From the NCBI RefSeq assembly GCF_039555335.1, contig NC_092628.1:97964536-98028535 (forward strand): 64,000 nt of DNA. Reading direction: 5' to 3'. Each line of letters starts with the position of its first letter. Position 1 is the first letter of the stretch. The notes beneath the pieces are model-generated. The model made no database searches, was not told the origin of the DNA, and worked only from the letters and a program-made list of their open reading frames with translations. The translations under genes and the position numbers were made by a program. This DNA comes from Amphiura filiformis. Lineage: Eukaryota; Echinodermata; Ophiuroidea; Amphilepidida; Amphiuridae. Below are positions 21,763 through 32,936 of this stretch, in pieces.

Positions 21763-24700
21763 TTACAAACCAGACGGCAAGTCCAAGTTATCCACCTCTT
21801 CCCTTATATTGTCAACAAAGTTATTGATCTCTTTGACTCTATTCCTGTTCCTGGTGACCTCCTCCTCTTGATGGATTGTCTCCATGAGTGCTCCAAGCCA
21901 CCCGTTGGCCCTCTGGATGATGTCATCTTCTCTGTTGTCTATCTTGAGCATGTGGGTGTCATGGGATGCACTGACAGCATTGGTGATTGTGTCTTTGTCA
22001 ACCAGCAACTGTAAACAGACAATAAGTAACTTATTTAGACATACACAAATTGATCTTTGTCACTAGGTCAGGAAGTTTTCTTCATTATTGTGGTGATTGG
22101 TGAAAAAGACCTTTTATTTAGAGTTTAACTACCACAAATCATATTACTCAAGTTTTCAATAAACTGAGAGGTGCAGTTTTACTTGTTTATTTGAAAACCA
22201 ATTATGCGGCTATGAAAGAAAATTCTAGACATAACAAGTCCTAGCAAAGGAATTTAAATCTGCGAATATCAAATATCACATGAATGTCCAGTTATGTACA
22301 TCAGAAAAACATAACTTCAAAGAGACTGCAAATAACCCCATAGGTAAACCATTTCATTGGATTGTCACACATGGGGACCAAAATAGTGTACCTCCAGCAT
22401 TAATACTGTTAAATGCTTGAAACTGAATGAAAACTTTCAACCTTAGCATCTCAAAGGTTTGTGCAGTGTTATTCAAAGTCTCCTATGTACATGGCAATAT
22501 GTATATTACAGAGGTACAGTATATCCCCTTCATAAGTGATACGCAAGAGTCCAAACTCTAATAAGGGTTATTCCTGTGACGTCACCTGTCTGCCATCTTG
22601 TAGGTTCAGGCCGCCTTTGCCTTGAGCATTCAATCATTTACGCACCAACGCAAAACACTTTGCCAACGCACAACAACAGTTGCGTGATGTATGTACCGTA
22701 TTCGTTCCAATAAGCGCCCATGCCCCAATAAGCGCCCATCCAGCGACTTTGCAACAAACACAATATGAAATTATTAACCGCCCATCCAATGTTGTCAAAA
22801 TACTTCCACTGAAGTTCCAGTAAGCTTACCTGTCGAGTGATTTTACATGCATGCATGAGGGAGATTGAGCATCAAAAGTATCCAAAATGTTCACCAAAAT
22901 TAAATTATGACGCTATTTCATAGTGTGGAGATGTATAGATATTAAAAATACTTCACAATAACCACCTGCAAATGCCTTTAAAAGGCCAAGTTTGAGCTAA
23001 TTCTGTCTCAAATTCGTATTTTTTGCCGGCGCGGCAGCGGCCATCTTTATAGTGCGCCCTCAAAACATTTTTGTCAATATAATATTAAATTAAGACACAT
23101 ATGAGGGCGCACTAACTGAGAGTAACTAAATACTTTCAGACAGTGATTGATGACTAAAAACCAGGTAAAAAATAAGCGCCCACCCAAAATGACTTTGTTA
23201 AGCGCCCTGGGCGCTTATTGGAATGAATACGGTACACACAAATTGATATGTATCCACAAGATGGCAAAAGAAGGAATATATATCTGCAATACTTACCAAT
23301 CTAAGGTCTTCTGGTAGCTCATCATCCAATTCATTCTTGACATACTTCTCCAAGGTGATGATTGCTATCTCCAGCTGCTTCTCATGGTGAGCATTCTCAA
23401 AGTCACGGATCTGAGATATCGTAAATATCTAGTCAAGGAAACTAAGGTAAGTTATTAAAACAAAAGTGCTGAGAATTACATCAAAGATTAGTAATAATGA
23501 GTGCTCAACAAGTGATTTCTGTTTTCTCTTTGTTTTTTATAAAATAAACTGTAGGCATACCCATTCGCAGTCAACATTTGCCAACTGTATGTGGCTTTAT
23601 ATTGTTGCCAACTAATAAGCAGGTCTTGTAACCATCCAATCAGAGGCACTGTGTAAATACATAATTTGAGAATGGTATACACATGGAGTGGTTTGAAGAT
23701 GCTTACTCAGGCTATTGTGAGCACAAATGAAACTACTTTTGATTATTTTTGCCTATCTTCACTACCTTATTGTATAGATTTTAACATGCAACATCAGCAG
23801 ATTTAAGGTGGTACGAAAGGCAAAATCAAGTTGCTCTGATTGAGATTAAAATAGACTTGTTGCAGAGAGATATGCAAAATAATCTTAATTCCAAAATTTG
23901 AGCCAAATCGGACAAACGGTTTTGAGATATTGCTGTTGAAAGATTCTTTGTATTCTATTGTTTTTGCCAATATATTGATGAAGTTAATGAGGAAAATTGG
24001 CAAAATGTGCTCATTAATATTAATTTTTGCCAATATTTTGCCAATATTTTATGAATAAACCTTCATACTACTTTTACCTTTAAAATTTTGACCTGAAACT
24101 TTGCCAATGTGTCTCTATGACCTAAACCTTTAACATGTGATTTTCCGCCCATCTAATTTGCATATTTGCATAATTAATTAGCCTTAAGTATAATGCTAAT
24201 TAATTATGCAAATATGCAAATTAGATGGGCGGAAAATCACATGTTAATGTTTTAGGCCATAGAAACACATTGGCAAAGTTTCATGTCAAAATCATATAAA
24301 ATAAAAGTAGTATGAAGGTTTATTCATAAGATATTGGTATAATATTGGCAAACATGAATATTCATGAGCACATTATGCCAATTTTCCTCATTAACTTCAT
24401 CAATATATTGGCAAAAACAATAGAATACAAAGAAACTAAAAACATGTATATCTTGACAACCGTATGTCCGATTTCCTTCAAACAAAAACTATTTTGCTCA
24501 GTGTATTTAGCTTAACTTATTCAATCTATTCAAATGGCTCTAAATTCAGTGTCTGTTTTCCAGAAACATCGTTTCGAACCCCCTTAAGAATTGTTCTGAT
24601 CCTGTCAAAAACTCATTTGCCATCTTAGACACAAATTTTGAATGTAAAAACCTCCAATAAACTTGGAATGCTATGTATTTTGACATCATAAAGGATATAA

Positions 24701-27700
24701 TCCTTGCACACTCTCCACAAATCCAGCGACCATATCAGCCAGGTTTCTCTCAAACTCTTTGATTGTATCCTGTGAATAGTGGGGAAAAATCAAATGGTGA
24801 TTACTATATATATTATCATTGTATTGATAATCATGGAAACTTTCACATATATAAATCCAACTGCTCTTCCTGATGATCATGTAAAAAGACTTAGGTCACA
24901 CGCTGCTACGCAGCTTGATCGTCTAATGAAGTACAGATGTGATGACATGATAAACAGCACCAAATCAGCAAACTGCTGAAGAACCTTGCTAGAAACTATT
25001 ACAGTGTCTATATGTGATGCGATCAAGCAAAATCAGTCGAACTCGGAAATATTAAATTTTCAGTTTCTTATAGGATAGTAAAAAGCATTTACAAAGCTAG
25101 ATTTTCAGAAAACCCCATTGTAATTGAACAACCAGTTCCAAACATATAGGCAATTAAAGTGTTTCCAAAACAAGAGGAAACAAAAGGAAATAGTACCTTT
25201 GTTTGGCTATATATCAAAATCAATATTTCCGAGTTCCGACTGATTTTGCTTGATCGCATCACACATATTTTCACACTGCATGGATGGAAAATATAGTGGC
25301 AGCTTGACTTGGTTGCATCTTGTATTAATTGACAGGCATTTGGTTTGAAAATGTGGCAAATCATTGACATACTGGTTTGTCTGCTGCAGGATTAAGGGTT
25401 TGTCTCAATAGACTAACTCTTGTGGGACTTTGCATCATGCATGCTGCTGCTACTACAATCAGGCCCTACGTTTCTTGAGGATTCTACCAGAGGAGAAAGC
25501 ACTTTTTTGACTTCACCTATTTGAATTACAATGCTGTTATGCCCTTTGAAACAAACAAATCTGAACAAAATCAACATGAACAAAAATTTTCAGTGGCATG
25601 TACTCACCTCAAGTTGGTCTACTAATTGCAGCTCAAGTCCCATCAGGGTATCCCATAGTTTGGTGGTTTCCTCTGTGTATTCACTAAGTAGAGTGTCCAG
25701 CATTTTTGGATCTGTGATCATGTGGATCTCTTCAAACACCTGGAACCAGAGTAAAATAGTAAATTTATGGCAAATCTGGAATACTATATATTGCATGATA
25801 AAGTTTCTTTTGATAAGTTGTATCAATTTTCAATTTAGACAGTACTAACAGCTACATGCGAATTAAAAATGATTTGTACCAATTTTGATTTGAAAACTTT
25901 TAATTTTGTATCTTTGGTTTAAAAGAATTGTACATGGCATACTGAAAAGAAGATGTACTGTGCTGACAAATTGTGACTGTGCATATTTATCAAAAGATTT
26001 AACACAGAATGTATTTCTGCTTGCTGTTGGCAAGGAACTGAACACCCCCAAATATTTCCCCATAGCTAACGGTGCAAATATACAGTAAAGTATCAGGAGT
26101 CCGGATCATCTCCCTATTTATTATTTCTGTGGTTTCAACTGATAAACTCACCTTCTTCTTGTATTTCTTGAATTCATCAATCTTCTTGATTGCCATTGCC
26201 TTGTTCTCCCTCTTGGCATCATGTACACAGGAGTAGAACTCATCTACCTCTTTCTTCCTCCTAGCGTGTTCCTTGAGACCCACCTCAAACACTTGCTTGC
26301 ATATACCCACCATCTTATCTTTGTAAGTGTGGCTTGAATTAAGGAAATACTTTATAAATTTAATTGCATTCAAAGTTCATAAACTTAAGACAGTGAATGA
26401 TTTGCAAAGTTATGTTTTGTTTCTACATTTAAGCGTTACTGGCAAAAGTCATTGTATTGTGCATCCAAAATTACTGTAAAAGTGGCCATTTCCGCGAGTG
26501 TAAAGTTTTTGCACTTTGCCGATTTTTGACTAATTTGCTCGTTTTTAAATTCAGGATTAGTTTTTTTACATAGACCTATACCTACAAGAACATATTGGCG
26601 CATTTTTATTTTTGCGATAGGTTGAGCGCGAAATGCACAAAAATTAATATTCTGCAAAATGGTCCACTTTTACAGTATATATATTCTGGAATATATGATA
26701 TATATGTTACCAAGGTTGGAATTAAAGGAGCAAACTTACTTGCTGACAAGGGGGAAGGTGCAGTCAAGGAGGATATGAAGAGTTGTTCAGATGCAAAAGC
26801 CAATATTAAATTAAATTGACACCCTACTTTAAAAAATTCAATGTATCTTATTATCTCCCTTATTTTTGTTGGGTAATTGATTGTAAAGGATATATGAGTA
26901 GTAGTTCATCCACACCAGGCAGTGCTGCTAGCTTAGATGCATCTGGATCTTCCTCAAACATGGTATCAAATAAGTAGGGACCATTCAAGTTTTCTACATA
27001 TGCTTCCTGCAAAGGAATAAAGAAAGAAATGACAAACAGAAATAGCAGCTCTAGCAGGTAATCATTTACTACTGAATCAATGAGTTTGCAACACTTTGTT
27101 GGATTTGTTTGGTCGATCTTACATAAACAATTTCCCAAGAAAACCTGTCTGACATTAAAACCTCTCAATATTTTGGTATGCTCTCATGTGATGTTGTTCT
27201 ACATGCAACCCACACCTACATGTAACCACTGGCAAATGAGGATGTGATTCAAATAATAGAGTGTTTCTATCCAACGTGGAGACACACATTTTGATTTTTT
27301 CTTTGCCTTACCTTGAGTGTGGTTAAAGTTTAACTATCCAAGTGCAGACCCACCCCATACCAGAAACTGTGGTCATTAACTATAATACTTTCTTATGGCA
27401 TTTAATATGTAGAAACACCATCTAGGAGCTGTGCATAGTTCCTATGGGTCCACTGTTGCACAGAGATTTCTTGTGTGTGTTTGCTGGTGTTTACACATAC
27501 ATACCCCACCCTGCACACACACACCCCCCACACACACACACACCCCACCAACACCCCCTGTATACCCCCATTCACAAACCTTTTGTGTTGAAAACTCCGT
27601 ATCCTTAGCCTCTTGTTCCAATCTTTTATTTTCAGCTGATGTTTCATCTGCCACAAGTTCCTCAATGGCATATCTGTATTGCTCCATTGCTGCAGCTCTC

Positions 27701-30700
27701 TGTTGGAGAAACAATCACATTGGAATGATCAGGAGATTCACAATTGGGAATTACTTGCTTGTTAGAGGCTTATAAATCCTGATACATACAGCTACTTATA
27801 TATGATGTACGTAAACTTTGCTGAACATTTTCATTGTGCTTTAATTTCTACACCCTTGTAGTACATCAAACTAACACTGTACCCTAAAAATAGTGAGACA
27901 AAAATTATTCCCACCCACTTAGTTGCCTAAAAGTCCCTTTCCCTGTCACATCTCTCCCATTCTAGTCTGACAACAATTTATTGCTCCTCATTTTTATCTC
28001 CACCCAGGACACATAATTATTGCACAGCCCTTAAGAATACATGTACACACTTGCTCTTGATATTAGTCATTACAAATTTAACCCATGCTCAATTTATGCA
28101 CCATCCTCGCCATCTCCAAATAAGATCATGTACTTACCGTGTTTCCATCAATTAACCTGAAGTCTAAATACACTAATGATGGAACATGTGCCACTACAAA
28201 TGGTTTATAATTGGGATCCTCACAGAATGGATTGCCAGCTAGGTTGATGGTCTGGAGACTCTTGAATCGCCTCAAGTATATTAGCTGTATAGGAGACATT
28301 AAAGTGATAAGTTTATGAAGTTTCCTTATGGATTAATGTTATCTGTCTTCATCAAAACAGTTAACATTGATGGATCAAGATTGAAGTTGGAATTAAATTC
28401 TTTGCCTCTTTCATTTAACTGGAGAAACAAATGGCTTTAAGATAGCTTGAAATGTGTGAGGCAGGCAGGGGCATAAACAAATTTACTTTTCTTCCACTCA
28501 GTGTACAATTATTAAGATACAGCATGCAAACATAACTTGATGTGAGAACAAAGAAGCTGCACAATGTCAGCTTCATAAAGAATATTATAAAAACTGCTGT
28601 GCTACATTCATTTTATAAATGGTTTCAGTGCAATGGCACTTGAGACTATTGCATCTAGATGTGAACATTAAGTATCAAACCCTATAACTTGGCCCACCAT
28701 CCTTTTTTAGTTTTACAAGCAGTATGCAAGCACTGGCAATGTTTGGCAAATGAGTGGAGCTTAATGCTGTAGCAGATTATAGGCAGATTGCAGGACCAGA
28801 TCGGAATAATAAAGTCAAGCATATTTTAAAGTATGATTTGATATAGAGAGGATTCACGGCTGTTTGATGTATATAGAATTGGCTTCATTATTAACTAAAT
28901 GTAAACTATCGATGGTGCTATTGATCCTCAATCATATTTCTTTATTTGCAAGGGTTAGGTGATTAATACTGCCATTAAAACAGCTGGAATAGGTGAAACA
29001 AGCAACAAGGAAATTTTATAAACATATTTTATCAAACAATAAAAGGAATTATTTGTATTAAAAGCTTGAAAGGGTAATTTCCAGTAACTAAATAGCGCCA
29101 CCAATTTTGGCATTAATAGATACATTTTATATCCGAAAAAAGCTTTAAAAAATACTATAAAAGTGAATAATTTTGTAAAAGAGGGGGAAATTAAAGTTGA
29201 GAACGACTCAAAAGCATCTGTATACATTAATAGCAAGATATCACTTTTAGCTGTTTAAGGATAACATGATGTTTTGTTTATAAATGATCCCATCAAACAA
29301 CGGTGGATTTATGATTCAAATAAGGGAACCAATATGCACAAGATTTGGTGTATCACTGTAGGATAATAAATAAATAGCACCAGATTAACTACAGGTGTAA
29401 CTTATCAACTGGGCTATATGTCAATTCCAAATACACTTACATTTTCTAGTGAGCTGAGATTATTGTTGCCAATGGACACCACATGTAACCCTGTGAGACT
29501 GTCCATGTTTTCCAAGGAACTAATTCTGTTGTTGTACAAGGTTAAATCTTCCAGCTTGCTCAGCTGACTAAGACCATCTATGACTTCAATATTGTTGAAC
29601 GATAGATCTATAAAAACAAAGTCATTCACATTTGAATAGCAATGAATCAATTCAAGCACTGACAATGACAAGAAGAATGTTATGTAGTGTGATATCTCTG
29701 CAATGTAATTCATCAATCAACATCTTTTAAACCAAATAATGCCAAGCGAAAGATTTCTCTTAGAACCCTACACCTGTTGCTATATGAGGGCACGGTGGCT
29801 CAGTGGTTACGGCCTTGGACTCATAAACTGAGAGCTTGCTTGACGTGCGTGGGTTCAAGTCCCCGTCCCGCCACCGTGTTGCGCCCTTGGGCAAGGCGCT
29901 TTGTCTCGCTTGCCTCACCCCACCCAGGTGCAATGGGAAGCTGTTAGGGGTAGTCACAGTCGTTGTACTGATAAACCCTGCGCCATTTGTAGGCAGCAAA
30001 TGTGGTTCCGACATATTCTAATAACGGCGGAATAAATGTAAAGCGCTTTGAGGCTGTTTACGGCATAAAGCGCTATATAAATATCTACATTTTTTATCTA
30101 CATTTTATATGGAATTTGATTTGCTGCTTATGCAACTGGTTGATTTTCTGTTCAGCTGTCGGGGAAAAAATGAAAAGGAAATTCATTATGGCAACAAAAT
30201 GGCAAAAACGCCTTGGTGGAGTTAGGGTTATGCAACCACTTTTTTCCCTTTATCAGGATAGCTAATATCAATGCTATGGGATCGTTGGAATGTACTGATT
30301 GTGCAATTTTCTGGAAAATAACATCTCCAATAAGATTCTACTAAAACTGAAATCAAATTGATTTATGGTCTTCCAACTGTATTAATTATGGAAGTACAGT
30401 ACTTGTAACTTACTCTTACACTTACCTAACCAGACTAGATTCACCAGTGTATCTAAGCCTTCAATTTTCTCTATGATGTTGTTGTCTAATTGAAGTTTGA
30501 CTAAACTCTTAAACTGCCAAAGGTTGTCTATCTTCAAAATATCTGAAAGAGATCATCAAGAGAAGAGAATATCAATTTTCTACACCGTATAAAAGATGAG
30601 ATTTTATTTGTTTTGGAAGTACTGGCAGGTTGAATGAATAGTTCACAATATTAATTAAAAGAACACATTTTCAATGTTTTGTTAATCCGCAGGATGAATG

Positions 30701-31238
30701 AACAAAAAGTTTTGAAAAATGTGTTTTTTGTGCATATCCTCAAATAGAATATCCTCAAATTAAAAGTGAAACACATGCAGCCACAATACCTTACATCCAA
30801 AACAGTGTTTGTTTATTCAAAAATTAAATACCGGTATCTGATTTTAATTCACCCTGTGCACGGTCATCTCATTAAAAAGGTTCTACCTGCAAAGTGTGTG
30901 TTGCGTACGCCCGTCAAACGCATCATTATTACCGCATACGCTTTGCAAAAGCTTTCTAACTTTGACTTTTTGCAGTTTTTTTGCACATGCCTTTTGCAGG
31001 GCAAACCTCATTTTGGTAGCAAGATGACAGATCTACAGGTGCAAAGGGCAAATTATACCTGGTGTTCTTATGACTTACTCTTAAAATCTAGCCTGAGTTG
31101 AGTCACATCTGCAAAATCAATCCCCTCTGTTTTGGCAATGCGTCCTGCTTCATCTTTTGGACCTTGGTCTTCAACAGCCTTTTGTAGCATGTCTTCGTCT
31201 ATAACAGACGGCTCAACCGTGTCATAAAGCCGACTCAT
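21763..31238 (-). CDS. DRC3: Dynein regulatory complex subunit 3 / LRRC48 (eleven exons)
   Basis: On the - strand, exons 31238-31079, 30542-30426, 29607-29441, 28284-28138, 27699-27580, 27006-26894, 26326-26152, 25739-25608, 24769-24699, 23420-23297 and 22008-21763 join in frame to 1572 nt (523 aa, TAA stop), the same length I recall for human DRC3. The protein is a subunit of the nexin-dynein regulatory complex that links outer doublet microtubules and tunes dynein in motile cilia. Residues about 40-190 are leucine-rich repeats (NLWQFKSLVKLQLDNNIIEK, LDLSFNNIEVIDGL, LEDLTLYNNRISSLENMDSL) closed by a cap (VPSLVYLDFRLID). The rest is charged and helical, a probable coiled coil, ending in a conserved block (LLVDKDTITNAVSASHDTHM, LKIDNREDD, RNRNRVKEINNFVDNI). 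Introns 6 and 9 only splice in frame as AT-AC introns. The exon 5 donor (GTTTGT) is weak. Head to head with the TOM1 gene. Confidence 0.95.
22693..23235. mobile_element. AATAAGCGCCCA-family MITE, copy B
   Basis: GTACCGTATTCGTTCCAATA-AGCGCCCATGCCCC at the left and its inverted form GTACCGTATTCATTCCAATA-AGCGCCCAGGGCGC at the right. It lies in DRC3 intron 10. Confidence 0.82.
23421..24698 (-). other. DRC3 intron 9, predicted U12-type AT-AC intron
   Basis: The exon ends ...GAGAGTGTGCAAGGATT and the intron starts ATATCCTTT. The branch-like TTCCTTGAC has its A at 23433, 12 nt before a terminal AC (23422-23421). The join reads ...FVESVQGLISQIRDFENAHH, parallel to the vertebrate VQSLMAQCRDLEN. Using the nearby AG at 23412-23411 instead would delete conserved residues and break the frame. 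The intron also carries the 785-bp TTAA palindrome (23803-24587). Confidence 0.87.
23803..24587. mobile_element. 785-bp TTAA-flanked palindrome
   Basis: Begins TTAAGGTGGTACGAAAGG and ends CGTTTCGAACCCCCTTAA. The arms match along nearly all of their length, including AATTAATTATGCAAATATGC with AAATTAGATGGGCGGAAAAT next to the centre (about 24190) and CAATATATTGATGAAGTTAA further out. The start shares TTAAGGTGGTAC with the element at 8232. It is inside the second AT-AC intron of DRC3. Confidence 0.85.
26031..26133. mobile_element. Fragment related to the hAT-like MITE at 20841
   Basis: Shares GAACACCCCCAAATATTTCC-CCATAGCTAACGG and GGAGTCCGG-TC...TTCTGTGG with the right end of that element. It lies in DRC3 intron 7. 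Confidence 0.55.
26327..26893 (-). other. DRC3 intron 6, predicted U12-type AT-AC intron
   Basis: The preceding exon ends ...GTGGATGAACTACTACTCAT and the intron opens ATATCCTTT, the minor-spliceosome AT-AC donor consensus. Near the 3' end TTCCTTAAT (26347-26339 area) matches the U12 branch consensus TTCCTTAAC, 12 nt before a terminal AC at 26328-26327. Joining here gives ...DELLLIYKDKMVGICKQV, which matches the conserved LLxTYKDK of vertebrate DRC3. No GT-AG alternative restores this reading. Confidence 0.88.
27490..27570. repeat. CA/C-rich microsatellite beside a DRC3 donor site
   Basis: ACACACACACCCCCCACACA-type sequence. On the DRC3 strand it is a TG/G-rich tract starting within about 15 nt of the exon 5 donor GTTTGT (27579). 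Confidence 0.85.
29787..30108 (+). mobile_element. tRNA-derived SINE
   Basis: The 5' part resembles a tRNA gene with an A box (TGGCTCAGTGGTTACGG) and a B box (GGGTTCAAGTCCC), followed by a body and a tail AAGCGCTTTGAGG...AAAGCGCTATATAAATATC, then TCTACATTTT repeats. The GCGCTATATAAA tail is shared by many animal SINEs mobilised by LINEs. It lies in DRC3 intron 2, antisense to the gene. It is not a functional tRNA gene: the anticodon arm does not fold convincingly. Confidence 0.85.
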
Positions 31239-31639
31239 GGCTCTTTATTCTACTTTCCTGTGAAACAAATATTCCAGTTATACACAACTACTACATAACA
31301 TTGTATTATGTGAATAATATGTAATTCTAATCTTGGCCAAGAAGGAATAAGCCCGGGGAATAAGTTAGCACACTTGTAGCTCTGCAATAAACACACATAT
31401 AAAGCAGTCCAGAAGATTGGATGCACTGTATACATATGCCTTATACTAAGGCTGGCATTTTCGGCAAGGTATTGGTGCCGCCGAGATTACATTACCCGGC
31501 AGGTTTTGTAGTGTCCCGGACCTAGACCTAAACGCTAGGATCATTCATGGTTGACCTAAAAAAAAAAAAAAAAAAAAAAATTTCAAGATGTTTTGTATTT
31601 TTAATATGAAAATTGATATTTTGTATTCATGTCATACTC

Positions 31640-31692
31640 TATTAATGATTTCAAAATGCATTCAAATTCAATGCATTTTGAAATCATTAATA
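31640..31692. repeat. Perfect inverted repeat (23-bp arms, 7-nt loop)
   Basis: TATTAATGATTTCAAAATGC plus ATT at 31640-31662 is followed by a 7-nt loop and its exact reverse complement at 31670-31692. It lies about 400 bp upstream of the DRC3 start codon. It may be a small mobile element or an extruding cruciform. Confidence 0.85.
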
Positions 31693-32030
31693 GCGTTTGA
31701 CGCGTTTGACAGTTTTTTACTGCGTGACGCAATTCTGAATTTATTCAAGATGGCGAATTTCTCGAAAAACGCAATGTATTTTTCTTTAAATAATTCCCTC
31801 ATTTCACAAATTCTTTGCCACTTTCCACTCATCTGATCATCTTTTCATGTAACGGAAGTGATGCTGCTTTTATGAAGGTACGTTTCTTGTTTTTCCGATA
31901 ATTTTTAAATTGTTTTTTAAGACAAAAACTTCCGAGCATAATAGGCGTTTTCACTTGTTTGCAAAAAGTTGTTTTAAACTATTAAACCTTGACTTCAAAG
32001 TGTTTGGCAACTGTTTAACCTTGATGCAAA

Positions 32031-32140
32031 AGTAAACCGTGTCCTTGATGCGAAAGTAATTTTAGTCCCTAATATAGCGAGGATGGTCTAAAGGTAAAGA
32101 TCACCATTTTAACCTTATATAGCGAGGGTGGTCTAAAATA
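32031..32140. repeat. Short degenerate direct repeat in the DRC3-TOM1 interval
   Basis: TATAGCGAGGATGGTCTAAA (about 32072) and TATAGCGAGGGTGGTCTAAA (about 32116), each followed by AAAGATC within a few bases. Confidence 0.55.
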
Positions 32141-32936
32141 AAAGATCGCCTGTGTAAATGCTTCTTTGCTTAAATTTGGCGCTCGTCTCTACTGATGGCG
32201 CTGCGCGATTTTTGTACTTGCCGAGCGCAGCGCACAGCACAACTGCCACCACACACTTTAATCATGCGTCACGTTTCTTTAAGCACTGCATATTACGTTA
32301 CGCAAAGCATCGAACCCCGATGCCACATATTTGGATTGTACTTCTAGGTTGAAGAAGTATAATTATGCACGGACATTTGTCATGTTGTCTTAACTTGTTC
32401 ATGTGAAGACTGACGTGTTGGAGCAGAATTTGGAAGGCTTGTCATACAGCCCGTGAAAAAACAATCGTGAGTCAGTTTCAATGACAAATTACTCTCACAT
32501 GTGCCGGTCCCACATTGCTTTAAAGACTTTAAACGCATTGAATACCTGCTTCGGTTAAGAGTTTTGGAGGTAGAACGTCAAAATAACTGCAGTTTTATCA
32601 CTGACTGTGGCTTCTTCACCTCTCAAATTTGTTGTCAAGGAACACTACCCACAATTCCTTGCTCTGTGACCCCTAATATGCAAATGAGGTTAAAAATAGG
32701 AAATGACATCAGAGGTTAATTAGTAATCACATGAACAAATAATAAACCAAATATTTCCTTGTCACAATACCAAATTCGGGTCTTGTTTGTGTATTTGATA
32801 CATTAACTGTAACTAATAACGTTTTGCTGAGGTAAATTAGCGTGAATCAGAATTTTCTGGATAACACTCGTGTACTGTCATTTGCAATTTACGCGATCGA
32901 GGGCGTATATGGGAAGGCCAAGAAAGCTTACCAAAG

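Larger units (their letters stand above)
31239..32936. promoter_or_regulatory. Head-to-head interval between DRC3 and TOM1 (putative shared promoter region)
   Basis: The start codons of DRC3 (- strand) and TOM1 (+ strand) are 1698 bp apart, so both 5' UTRs and promoters should lie here. Visible content: an A run of about 23 (31558-31580), a perfect 23-bp-arm hairpin (31640-31692), and a short degenerate direct repeat (TATAGCGAGG-TGGTCTAAA at about 32072 and 32117; CTTGATGC-AAAGTAA at about 32017 and 32043). No TATA box or ciliary X-box could be assigned with confidence. Confidence 0.5.

Noticed and set aside
27431-27775. Pro/His/Thr-rich open frame on the + strand
   Set aside because: Antisense to DRC3 exon 5 and running through a CA/C microsatellite.
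29787-29865. tRNA gene
   Set aside because: A and B boxes are present but the cloverleaf does not close and the sequence continues into a SINE body and tail.
31239-32936. Ciliary X-box or FOXJ1 site for DRC3
   Set aside because: Only isolated TGTTTGC- and GGCAAC-like matches were seen; such short matches are expected by chance.
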